Below, in pieces: positions 1 to 6,430 of a stretch of 10,754 nucleotides of DNA; position 1 is the stretch's first letter; every line of letters begins with the position of its first letter. Below the pieces are notes generated by a model, which searched no databases, had not been told where the DNA came from, and saw only the letters and a list, made by a program, of their open reading frames with translations. Origin of the DNA: Oligoflexia bacterium (GTDB lineage: Bacteria; Bdellovibrionota; UBA1018); assembly GCA_903858195.1 (NCBI GenBank), contig CAIOHW010000306.1, positions 1-10,754 of the forward strand. Direction: 5' to 3'. A program made the translations under genes and the position numbers.

Positions 1-1
1 G

Positions 2-274
2 AACGTGATCTCCATCCGCTTTGAATTCGCCTCCGAGGTCACGCAGGGCGACGAGAAGGTCGCCACCTGGACCATGATCCTGCGCCACAAGCGGCTCAGG
101 GGCGGCGACGAGATCCGCGTGATCGGCAATTCGCACTTCAAGTTTGATCCCCAGACCGGGCAGGCGATCTACCACCGTGACTACTTCGACATGGGCGAGT
201 TCATCTACGAGGGCCTGCCCGTGGTGGGCCGGGTCATCCGCTACGTGAAGTCGAAGATGATGACGACGAACTAA
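2..274 (+). CDS. NTF2/SnoaL-like family protein, C-terminal part (5' end outside window)
   Basis: The reading frame is open to the left edge and ends at TAA 272-274, so this is the last 90 or so residues of a longer protein; the GTG at 5 is probably not the true start, because family members are usually about 130-160 residues. The visible part runs as alternating beta strands and ends with a motif shaped like HRDYFDxGExxYExLPxxGxxxRxxK. That ending is typical of the SnoaL-like NTF2-fold proteins which, in Vibrio and Shewanella relatives, sit in the ChrR/sigma-E singlet-oxygen regulon beside photolyase, SDR, DUF1365 and cyclopropane-fatty-acid synthase genes. No catalytic activity can be assigned; the fold is a cone-shaped pocket that binds small ligands. 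It converges on the flavoprotein gene with a 31-bp gap holding a hairpin. The family call is fairly sure; the regulon link is inference. Confidence 0.7.
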   Translation, partial: NVISIRFEFASEVTQGDEKVATWTMILRHKRLRGGDEIRVIGNSHFKFDPQTGQAIYHRDYFDMGEFIYEGLPVVGRVIRYVKSKMMTTN

Positions 275-291
275 GGTGTCCGCCACCTTTT
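273..291. terminator. Small hairpin between convergent genes, possible bidirectional terminator
   Basis: AAGGTG (273-278) and CACCTT (284-289) form a perfect 6-bp stem around a 5-nt loop. A short T run (288-291) follows on the plus strand. The stem overlaps the TAA stop of the NTF2-like gene and lies 15 bp from the stop of the convergent flavoprotein gene. The T tract is short, and on the minus strand there is almost none, so termination would be modest. Confidence 0.5.
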
Positions 292-305
292 ACTTAAGCA
301 CCGCG

Positions 306-1505
306 TCAAGTTGACGCATGCCGTCCGGCCTTGGCGCCGAGCGCCACCGAGGCCTGGATCAGAAAGCCCCCGGTGGGCGCGTCCCAATCGATCATTTCGC
401 CTGCGCAGTAGACACCGGGAAGTTTGCGCAGCATCAGCCGGCTGTCGAGCTCATCCCAGCGCACGCCGCCTGCCGAGGAGATCGCCTCTTCGAGGGGGCG
501 GGGGCTCCCGAGGCGGATCGGAAATCGATGCACTCGAAGCCCGAGCGACGTCAGGTTGTCGCGCACAGGCGCGGGCGTGAGGTGGTAGATGAGCGCGAGT
601 GCTGCATCCGAAAGCCCGCCCACTTTTTTGAGCTTTCGCATCGGCGAGAGGTTCTCGCGCGTGGGGCGCCTGAGAAGAGCCATCCATTCATCGAGCGAGA
701 GTTCGGGCTTGAGCGCCAAAGTCGCTTCGCCCGGAGTGCCGACAAAGTACATGGGAGTACCCTCAAGCCCGTAGCGAGTCACCACAAGCTCACCCTGCTT
801 GGTTCCCAGGGGCGTGGTGAGCGTGCAGTTCTTGATGGGCTTGCCTTCGGCCTCACGGAGAAGTTCCGGCGGAAAGGCCACTTCATGTCCGACGTTCGAG
901 GGAGTGAACGCGCCGACCAAGACTCCAAGCTCTTCCAGCATCGAGGGCCATCGCGGCGGTGAGTCCTCCCAGCTTGCGCCCCCAAGCGCGAGCACCACCG
1001 AGTCATAGCGCGAGCGAAGTTCCTCGAGCGCCGGCACGGATTCAATCGGGTGTGACGCCAGAAACTCCACCCCATCGGACTTGAGCTTCCCAGTCCAGCT
1101 CTGGAGCACTCCCGAGGCCTTCATCTCGCGCACAAACCAGCGACCCGAGGTGCCGACAAAGCACTCGTGCCCGAGCCCGCGCACGAACTCGACCCACGCA
1201 TGGGATGGAAACTCCCGCACCGCCGAGATCAGCCGGTCATCGCAGGCCGAGCTGCGCGAGGCCGAGCGCGTGCGATAGTGATCCAGGAACTCCTCGATCG
1301 GCGCATCATGCGAGATGTTGAGCCCCGAGCTTCCGGCGATCAGGAGCTTTCGGCCCAGGCCCGCGCGCCGCTCAAACACCGTCACCGAGGCGCCGTTCGT
1401 GCGTGCGACCGAGGCTGCCATCAGGCCCGCAGGGCCCGAGCCCACCACTGCGACTCGCTTACTGGGCAAGGTCGACCACCTCGGGAAGGGCACGGCCCTG
1501 TGCAT
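306..1505 (-). CDS. HI0933/BaiN-like FAD-dependent oxidoreductase (TIGR03862 type flavoprotein)
   Basis: This is a 399-residue soluble flavoprotein of the HI0933 family. The N-terminal dinucleotide-binding site GSGPAG is at 22-27, followed by an FER segment ending the second strand (44-46). The family signature GRKLLIAGSSGLN is at 51-63, and the late FAD motif CAGEMIDWDAPTGGF is at 367-381, the hallmark of the TIGR03862 subgroup. Relatives are annotated as NAD(P)/FAD-dependent oxidoreductases; the substrate is unknown, and the BaiN bile-acid role of one relative should not be carried over. The ATG at 1505 overlaps mnmA by 47 bp. A TTG at 1469, preceded by GAGG at good spacing and overlapping the mnmA stop by only 11 bp, puts the start directly before the FAD motif and may be the real one. 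It is probably co-transcribed with and translationally coupled to mnmA. Confidence 0.9.
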   Translation of the reverse strand: MHRAVPFPRWSTLPSKRVAVVGSGPAGLMAASVARTNGASVTVFERRAGLGRKLLIAGSSGLNISHDAPIEEFLDHYRTRSASRSSACDDRLISAVREFPSHAWVEFVRGLGHECFVGTSGRWFVREMKASGVLQSWTGKLKSDGVEFLASHPIESVPALEELRSRYDSVVLALGGASWEDSPPRWPSMLEELGVLVGAFTPSNVGHEVAFPPELLREAEGKPIKNCTLTTPLGTKQGELVVTRYGLEGTPMYFVGTPGEATLALKPELSLDEWMALLRRPTRENLSPMRKLKKVGGLSDAALALIYHLTPAPVRDNLTSLGLRVHRFPIRLGSPRPLEEAISSAGGVRWDELDSRLMLRKLPGVYCAGEMIDWDAPTGGFLIQASVALGAKAGRHAST

Positions 1506-2583
1506 GGTAGCTCTCGCCGACCCGCTCGATCACGCCGCCGCCGAGGCACTCGTCGCCGAGGTAAAACACGACCGACTGTCCGGGAGTGAGCGCGCGCTGG
1601 GGTACGTCGAACACGACTTTCAGTTTTCCGGGAAGGTCCGAAGCCTCGATCGTGCAGGCCTGCTCAGGCTGGCGGTAACGGGCCTTGGCCGTGCAGCGAA
1701 GCGGGAGCGGGGGGAGGCATCCGGATACAAATGAGAGTTCGCCTGCCAGGAGCCAGTCGGCATAAAGCGCCGGATGGCGCACACCGCGCTCGACAAAGAG
1801 CGTGTTGGTGGGTGCGTCCTTGGCAACGACAAACCAGGCTTCGCCCTCGCCTCCGAGCCCAAGGCCCTTTCGCTGGCCCAGCGTGTAGTAGGCCACTCCC
1901 GAGTGGGTGCCGACCTCAACGCCTGAGAGCGTGCGCATGGGGCCTGGCTTGGATGGAACGTACTGTGAGAGAAATTTTCGAAAGTTTCGCTCGCCGATGA
2001 AGCAGATGCCCGTGCTGTCTTTTTTCGATGCGGTCGGAAGGGAGTGGGCTTCTGCGATCCTTCGAAGTTCGGGCTTCTCGAGATGCCCGATCGGAAACAG
2101 CACCTTCGAGAGCACCGGGGCCTGCACGGTGTACACAAAGTAGGTCTGGTCCTTGTTCTGGTCGACGGCCTTCAAAAGCTTCGCAGATCCACCGCGGGTC
2201 TCCGTCCGGCAGTAGTGGCCCGTAGCCAGGAAGTCGGCTCCCATCTCGAGGGCCTTTTTAAAGAACAGGTTGAACTTGATCTCGCGGTTGCAAAGGATGT
2301 CGGGGTTTGGCGTGTAGCCCGCCTGGTAGGCCCTGAGGAACTCGGCAAACACATGGTCCCAGTATTCCTGCACGAACTCGACGGCGTAGTACGGAATGCC
2401 GATCGTATCGCAGACCCGGGCGACGTCATCAAAATCCTGGGCCGAAGTGCACTGGCCGAACTCGTCCTTCTCTTCCCAATTCTTCATGAAAAGGCCGATC
2501 ACGCGGTAGCCTTGCTGCTTGAGCAGGAGGGCGGCGACCGAGGAGTCGACTCCCCCCGACATTCCGATGACGACGGTTTTCAT
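1459..2583 (-). CDS. mnmA: tRNA-specific 2-thiouridylase MnmA
   Basis: The enzyme uses ATP and a sulfur carrier to put the 2-thio group on wobble U34 of tRNA-Lys, -Glu and -Gln, acting in the cytoplasm. The 374-residue length matches the family (E. coli 368). The PP-loop SGGVDSS is at 9-15. Catalytic Cys98 lies in NPDILCNREIKF and the second catalytic Cys194 in STGICFIGER, matching C102 and C199 of the E. coli protein. TGHY (121-124) and DQTYF (145-149) are further conserved tRNA- and ATP-site segments, and a C-terminal beta domain follows (LGQRKGLG 235-242 onward). The ATG at 2583 has AGGG six nt upstream. The gene overlaps the flavoprotein gene downstream and is divergent from the unknown gene at 2637. 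Nothing is missing or odd in the protein. Confidence 0.97.
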   Translation of the reverse strand: MKTVVIGMSGGVDSSVAALLLKQQGYRVIGLFMKNWEEKDEFGQCTSAQDFDDVARVCDTIGIPYYAVEFVQEYWDHVFAEFLRAYQAGYTPNPDILCNREIKFNLFFKKALEMGADFLATGHYCRTETRGGSAKLLKAVDQNKDQTYFVYTVQAPVLSKVLFPIGHLEKPELRRIAEAHSLPTASKKDSTGICFIGERNFRKFLSQYVPSKPGPMRTLSGVEVGTHSGVAYYTLGQRKGLGLGGEGEAWFVVAKDAPTNTLFVERGVRHPALYADWLLAGELSFVSGCLPPLPLRCTAKARYRQPEQACTIEASDLPGKLKVVFDVPQRALTPGQSVVFYLGDECLGGGVIERVGESYHAQGRALPEVVDLAQ

Positions 2584-2589
2584 GCGCGT

Positions 2590-2606
2590 CCCTGTTTACG
2601 ACAGGG
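2590..2606. promoter_or_regulatory. Inverted repeat in the mnmA leader, covering its ribosome binding site
   Basis: CCCTGT (2590-2595) and ACAGGG (2601-2606) form a perfect 6-bp inverted repeat with a 5-nt spacer in the 53-bp divergent gap. Read on the minus strand, the 3' arm carries the AGGG that serves as the mnmA Shine-Dalgarno sequence, six nt from the ATG at 2583. As RNA it could hide that site; as DNA it could be a small operator. No convincing -35/-10 pair is visible in the gap for either gene. Confidence 0.4.
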
Positions 2607-2636
2607 GGGCACTCATTGCAGCATTGAAAACAGATC

Positions 2637-3110
2637 ATGTCAGAGGCACTTCGAAGGTTTTATGAGGTCTGGAAGCAGGCGGGAACAGGTGTGGCTGTGG
2701 CGGCCGCACCCGTATTCTTTCGAGGGCTTGGGCGAGGGCCTGGGGAGCACATGGCAGGGGCCATGCGCGCCCTCGGCATGGAGCTTGAGCTTGCCGCCGC
2801 TGCAGGCGAGCAGGGCCCGCGGCTTGAGTTTCTAAGCCCAAAGCGGAGTGCCTGGTCGGGGTTCTGGCTCGAGGGCCTCCCCCGGGAGATGGGCGGGGAC
2901 GCCGTGCAGAGGCTGTTTGCCACTGCATTTTTGGGGCTTAAGCCAGGCTCGCCGCTCATGGTGAGTTTCGAGCACCACGATGCCACTGCGCTGCTCGCGT
3001 GGCTCAGGCAGGCGGGCTTTCATGCCCTGGCTCAGGCCGAAGCGACCTCCGGGCCGGCAGGCCAGTCGATCAGCCCCCCGATCAAGATGATCATTGCCCG
3101 GAGGATTTGA
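2637..3110 (+). CDS. Protein of unknown function, 157 aa
   Basis: I do not recognise this protein. It is soluble, with no signal peptide or membrane span. It starts with a charged helix (1-15), then an Ala/Gly-rich segment GTGVAVAAAPVFF (17-29) that looks like a buried strand and turn. The second half has a GLKPGSPLMVSFEHHDAT stretch (about 100-117) followed by an amphipathic helix and AGF, which faintly resembles the late strands of Rossmann-fold methyltransferases; no SAM-binding glycine motif is present, so I do not claim that activity. Codon usage (mostly G/C third positions) looks like its neighbours and supports real coding. The ATG at 2637 has only a weak ribosome binding site. It stands alone on this strand, divergent from mnmA, and its TGA (3108-3110) lies in the first copy of the 15-bp repeat, overlapping the convergent gene by 20 bp. 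Confidence 0.65.
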   Translation: MSEALRRFYEVWKQAGTGVAVAAAPVFFRGLGRGPGEHMAGAMRALGMELELAAAAGEQGPRLEFLSPKRSAWSGFWLEGLPREMGGDAVQRLFATAFLGLKPGSPLMVSFEHHDATALLAWLRQAGFHALAQAEATSGPAGQSISPPIKMIIARRI

Positions 3111-3738
3111 GCCCGGAGGATTTGAGCCCGGAGGATTTGAGCGCTTCTTCTTCGCGCTTGGAATGCCCCCAAAGCAGGATCTCTGCATTTTTTGAGCGTC
3201 TGCGAATCGTCTCAAGCTGCTCAGGCCCATAGTAGCGAATCCATCGCGCCTCATGCCAGCCATGGCATTTCAGCACGCGCGCCCGGCTCCAGGAGGGGCG
3301 CGGATGCCAGAGCGGGTCGGCCACCCAGTCGATTCCAGGATGGGCCTGGCGCGGTCCCTCGGGCGGCACATGCTCTCGGCCCGGCTCAATCAGGATTCTT
3401 GCGGCCAACGGGGGCGCACTCAGCTCTCGAACCAGCCCGAAGAGCAGCTGTGGGTCCTCGAGTACGGTCTTTCGGGGGCGAAGCATCAAAGCCATTCCGC
3501 CGAGTTCTCCGAGGACCTCAAGAAGCACCCTCAGGCGCTCGGCGTCGGCATCACGTCCCAGCGGGGTTGAAAGAATGAGGCTATGGCCGCACCTGGCAAG
3601 CAAGCGGGCAAGCTGGGAGCGGCGACGGGAGTTGAGCTCGAGGATCTTGCCTGAATCCCACTCAGAGACTCCAAACCGGCGCAGGAAGGCTTCGTCGTCC
3701 AGGCGCTCGAGTTCGGGGTTTGAGATCCCGATCAGCAC
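3091..3738 (-). CDS. Small DUF72 (YecE)-like protein with repeat-extended C terminus
   Basis: This 215-residue soluble protein has a Leu/Arg-rich N-terminal half and a C-terminal stretch CHGWHEARWIRYYGPEQLE (158-176), followed by LLWGHSKREEEA (188-199). The HG...W.RYG..L order resembles the end of the DUF72/YecE TIM-barrel family, although that family is normally somewhat longer (about 230-280), so the assignment is tentative. DUF72 proteins have no settled biochemical role. The tail consists of three LKSSG units made by the 15-bp repeat. The GTG start at 3738 overlaps the photolyase stop (3732-3734) by 7 bp, a layout typical of translational coupling, so it is the third gene of the leftward run. 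Its last 20 bp overlap the convergent unknown gene. Confidence 0.6.
   Translation of the reverse strand: MLIGISNPELERLDDEAFLRRFGVSEWDSGKILELNSRRRSQLARLLARCGHSLILSTPLGRDADAERLRVLLEVLGELGGMALMLRPRKTVLEDPQLLFGLVRELSAPPLAARILIEPGREHVPPEGPRQAHPGIDWVADPLWHPRPSWSRARVLKCHGWHEARWIRYYGPEQLETIRRRSKNAEILLWGHSKREEEALKSSGLKSSGLKSSGQ
3096..3140. repeat. Three perfect tandem copies of a 15-bp unit at a convergent gene overlap
   Basis: The unit GCCCGGAGGATTTGA occurs at 3096-3110, 3111-3125 and 3126-3140 without a mismatch. On the minus strand the unit is a multiple of three and encodes the C-terminal LKSSG repeats of the DUF72-like protein. On the plus strand each copy ends with the TGA that stops the unknown gene. 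The perfect identity suggests a recent expansion by slippage. Confidence 0.95.
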
Positions 3739-5282
3739 GGAGCACCCGAATCTCCATCGCTGCGGGTGACCCTCTGCTTGAAGGCTTCGGCCGCACGAAA
3801 GATCTGCTCCCTGCGATCAGGCTTCATGCGGGAGAGGGAGCGGGCAATGGTGGCCATGCGCGGGTTTTTCACGAACTCCTGTAGATGCCGGTCAATGAAG
3901 CCCCAGTAAAGTCCGTCGGCGACATCGCACCACTCGCCCTTGGAGTAGTCGCCCATCTTGAGCCAGTAGTTTGAGCCGCAGAGGTAGGGTTTGGTGGCAA
4001 AAATTCCGCCGTCACTCGTGATGCCCATGCCAAAGACATTGGGGCCCATGACCCACTCGGCCGAGTCGATGAACATCTCCATGAACCAGCGATGTGCCTC
4101 GTGGGGATGGATCTCGCAGGTGAGCATGCAGGTGCCAAGCACCATGAGCCTCTCGATATGATGGCAGTAGGCGAGATCACGCGCCTTTCGGATCGCATCA
4201 TCGAGAGGAGGAAGTCCGGTCGTCGCGTCATACCAGTGCTGAGTGAGCCTGCGCCGGTGGTTCCAGTGGTTGGTCTCCCACTGGCGTGCGCCATAGTTGC
4301 GGTCGATTCCAAAGATGAACTCCCTCCAGCCGATCACCTGGCGGATGAAGCCTTCGATCGAGGCAATCGGCATGCGCGACCGGGAGCCGGCCTCGAGTGC
4401 CTGCTCGATCACTTCGGCTGGGGTCAGGAGCCCGGTATTGAGGAACGGGGTGAGCACCGAGTGAAACAGCACGGGAGCGCGCGAGCTGAGGGCGTCTTCG
4501 TAGGGACCGAAATTTCGAAGCCGCTCTTTTAGGAAGCGATCGAGCCACTTGCGAGCGCCAGAGCGCGTGCAGGGGATCCACGCATCGGATGCTTTTCCCG
4601 GATGGTCACCGAAGCTGCGCTCGACAAGCTCAATCACCTCCAGGGTCACGGCATCAGCGCGGTGGCTTCCGAGTTCCGGGATCTCGACATGGTCCGGAAG
4701 GGCTTCACGGTTTTCGTCATCAAAGCTGAATCGCCCGCCTCGTGGGGTTCCATCTTTCTCCATGAGGATCGAAAGCCGCCTGCGCTGGCGCTCGTAGAAG
4801 GTCTTCATGAAGGGGCGTTTGGTGTTGGACAGGTAGTCTGAGAATTCCTGCCGCGGCGTCACGAAGCCCGGACTCGGGTGCACTCTGAGCGAAAGACCGA
4901 GCCTCTTGCAGAAACCCTCGAGTTGGGTCTCGAAAAATCGGTCGCTCACTTCAAAGACATGGAGGCTCCGCACGCCCGCGCCCTCGCACCAGGCCTGAAG
5001 CCTCTCCCAGTAGTCGGGCCCGGGGGCACGTTCGGAAAGGGGGTGGTAGGCCACATCGAATCCCGCCTTCTCAAGCTCGGCTCGGTGCTGGCGCATCGCA
5101 GACAGAAAGAAAACGAGCTTTTGCTGGTGGTGCTTCGATCGAGTGCAAAGGCCGTGGTCTTCGGCCATGAAGGCGGCTATCACCTCGGGGGCGGCCTTCT
5201 TCCGAAGTCGAGGCTCAAAGAGCTGGTCGCCCGGGATGAGCCAGGCTTCAGTACCGGACTTGCCCTTGGGGCTAGAAGCCAT
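3732..5282 (-). CDS. Cryptochrome/photolyase family protein (COG3046), lacking the usual Fe-S cysteines
   Basis: This 516-residue cytoplasmic flavoprotein belongs to the PhrB/FeS-BCP branch of the cryptochrome/photolyase family; relatives repair (6-4) photoproducts with blue light, or act as light sensors. The N-terminal alpha/beta antenna domain starts at LIPGDQL (15-21), and KHHQQKL (50-56) is typical of the branch. The helical FAD domain carries FGPYEDA (258-264), LFHSVLTPFLNTGLL (272-286), IRQVIGWREFI (313-323) and HHIERLMVLG (374-383). Where PhrB proteins have YCxxC and a later ACPFN cysteine, this protein reads DYSKGEWCDVADGLYW (445-460), a shorter loop without those ligands. The ATG at 5282 overlaps the upstream barrel gene by 11 bp, and the 3' end overlaps the DUF72-like gene. 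Family call sure; whether it repairs DNA or senses light is open. Confidence 0.9.
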   Translation of the reverse strand: MASSPKGKSGTEAWLIPGDQLFEPRLRKKAAPEVIAAFMAEDHGLCTRSKHHQQKLVFFLSAMRQHRAELEKAGFDVAYHPLSERAPGPDYWERLQAWCEGAGVRSLHVFEVSDRFFETQLEGFCKRLGLSLRVHPSPGFVTPRQEFSDYLSNTKRPFMKTFYERQRRRLSILMEKDGTPRGGRFSFDDENREALPDHVEIPELGSHRADAVTLEVIELVERSFGDHPGKASDAWIPCTRSGARKWLDRFLKERLRNFGPYEDALSSRAPVLFHSVLTPFLNTGLLTPAEVIEQALEAGSRSRMPIASIEGFIRQVIGWREFIFGIDRNYGARQWETNHWNHRRRLTQHWYDATTGLPPLDDAIRKARDLAYCHHIERLMVLGTCMLTCEIHPHEAHRWFMEMFIDSAEWVMGPNVFGMGITSDGGIFATKPYLCGSNYWLKMGDYSKGEWCDVADGLYWGFIDRHLQEFVKNPRMATIARSLSRMKPDRREQIFRAAEAFKQRVTRSDGDSGAPC

Positions 5283-6384
5283 AGCTTGCGCCGAGCGTAA
5301 TCGACGAGGTGCTCATCCGAAATTCCTGCAGAGGCAGGTCGAGATTGAAGGTCGAGTAGTCGAAGTAGGCTGAAAGGGGGTTCGCCCGCCTTCCTGAAAA
5401 AGTGTACGAGACTCCAGTTCCTATCTCACGATTCGTGGGCCCAAGCAGGCTCACGCCGTTTGCGATGGGCGAGTACTTAAAATAGGCCGAGGCAAAATCT
5501 CCGGTCTTGAATGCTCGCCTCACGGTTGGAAAAAGCTGCGGCCCACCGACGTTTCGATAGCCGAAGCTCGCAGGCTTCACGAACATGGTCGTGTAGTAAT
5601 AGCCCGCCATGAGGGTGAGCTGCCAGGGCTCCGGCAGGAAGGGCACGCGGTAGCCGGCGCGTGCGTTCAGACCGAGGAAGCGTGCGCTGACATCACGACT
5701 GCTCGTGAGCTGGAGGGCGGTGGCGTAGGCTGAAAATCCAAGCGACCAGACGGGCGAGGGCAGGATCAGGATCGCCGAGATCTTGGGACTCAGTACGATG
5801 GAGCTGAAATTCTCTGAACCGGTGATGTTGGTCTCGGCGTAGGAAATCGAAGTGACCCCGAGGCCTCCGTTGATGAAGAGCTTGCGGGGGTTTTTCTGGC
5901 CCGTCTGTACAAATAGGTCGTAGCGGGGGACCTCGATGATGATCCATTCCTGAACGAGGGTGCCGCCCGGGTCGACCATGGCAAAGGGATACCGGGTCTG
6001 TTGGCTCTTGATGTCGGCAAGGACCGTGAACACTCCGTCCCGATCACGCCTGACCTTGGCAAACTCAGGTCCTGCCAGCAGGGAGTAGCCCTCTTTCTTG
6101 AACCGCGCCCGGAAGGTGGCCGTGACCGTGATTCCGTTTCGGGCATCCCACGACGAGGCGACATTCACCTTGGGGGGCTGTTGTGAAAAAAGAAGTTCGG
6201 GAATCGGTCCGCGGTTTCCGTTTTGCCGGGACGGATAAATGAGCCGGGCCTCCTGGGCTGCGCCCTGTGCCCCAGATGCCCCAGACGAAGGGATGGCCTG
6301 GGCCAGGGCCGGCGACACCTGGCCTGCCCATCCAAGGGCGGTCAGCGCCAGCATGAGACGCGTCATGTGGGAAGCGGACGCCAT
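5272..6384 (-). CDS. Putative outer-membrane beta-barrel protein with signal peptide
   Basis: I do not recognise the family. From the ATG at 6384 the protein has 370 residues. MTRLMLALTALGWAGQ (7-22) followed by SPALAQA is a Sec signal peptide with a likely cleavage after AQA (residue 30). A low-complexity Ser/Gly/Ala stretch follows, then a beta-rich region of about 100 residues, then many alternating strands (such as LTLMAGYYYTTMFV and SAYFDYSTFNLDL), ending in ITLGASYGF; the terminal Phe is the usual outer-membrane barrel insertion signal. The frame stays open upstream to 6768, but that part is antisense to the methyltransferase start and precedes the signal peptide, so I exclude it. ATG 6366 is an alternative. 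It is the first gene of the leftward run, and its TATACT box sits only 6 nt from the ATG. Confidence 0.75.
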   Translation of the reverse strand: MASASHMTRLMLALTALGWAGQVSPALAQAIPSSGASGAQGAAQEARLIYPSRQNGNRGPIPELLFSQQPPKVNVASSWDARNGITVTATFRARFKKEGYSLLAGPEFAKVRRDRDGVFTVLADIKSQQTRYPFAMVDPGGTLVQEWIIIEVPRYDLFVQTGQKNPRKLFINGGLGVTSISYAETNITGSENFSSIVLSPKISAILILPSPVWSLGFSAYATALQLTSSRDVSARFLGLNARAGYRVPFLPEPWQLTLMAGYYYTTMFVKPASFGYRNVGGPQLFPTVRRAFKTGDFASAYFKYSPIANGVSLLGPTNREIGTGVSYTFSGRRANPLSAYFDYSTFNLDLPLQEFRMSTSSITLGASYGF

Positions 6385-6390
6385 GGTCCG

Positions 6391-6396
6391 AGTATA
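6391..6396 (-). promoter_or_regulatory. Candidate -10 box (TATACT) of the barrel-photolyase-DUF72 run
   Basis: TATACT on the minus strand ends 6 nt before the ATG at 6384. Normal -10 to +1 spacing would place transcription start at or next to the A of the ATG, giving a leaderless mRNA; this fits the absence of a Shine-Dalgarno sequence. I see no good -35 match at 16-18 bp. Confidence 0.45.
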
Positions 6397-6417
6397 GAGT
6401 AAGAGTCCCGCCTCGGA

Positions 6418-6423
6418 TATACT
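6418..6423 (+). promoter_or_regulatory. Candidate -10 box (TATACT) of the methyltransferase-stress cluster
   Basis: TATACT on the plus strand ends 7 nt before the ATG at 6431, so transcription would begin at about the start codon. The GGAAGGG between them touches the ATG and is too close for a normal ribosome binding site. Only a 3-of-6 match to -35 is found at 17-bp spacing. Confidence 0.45.
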
Positions 6424-6430
6424 GGAAGGG

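Noticed and set aside
318..962. Plus-strand ORF of 214 aa
   Set aside because: Antisense to the FAD-dependent oxidoreductase, Arg/His-rich shadow.
2044..2835. Plus-strand ORF of 263 aa
   Set aside because: Mostly antisense to mnmA and then running out of frame over the unknown gene; no recognisable domain.
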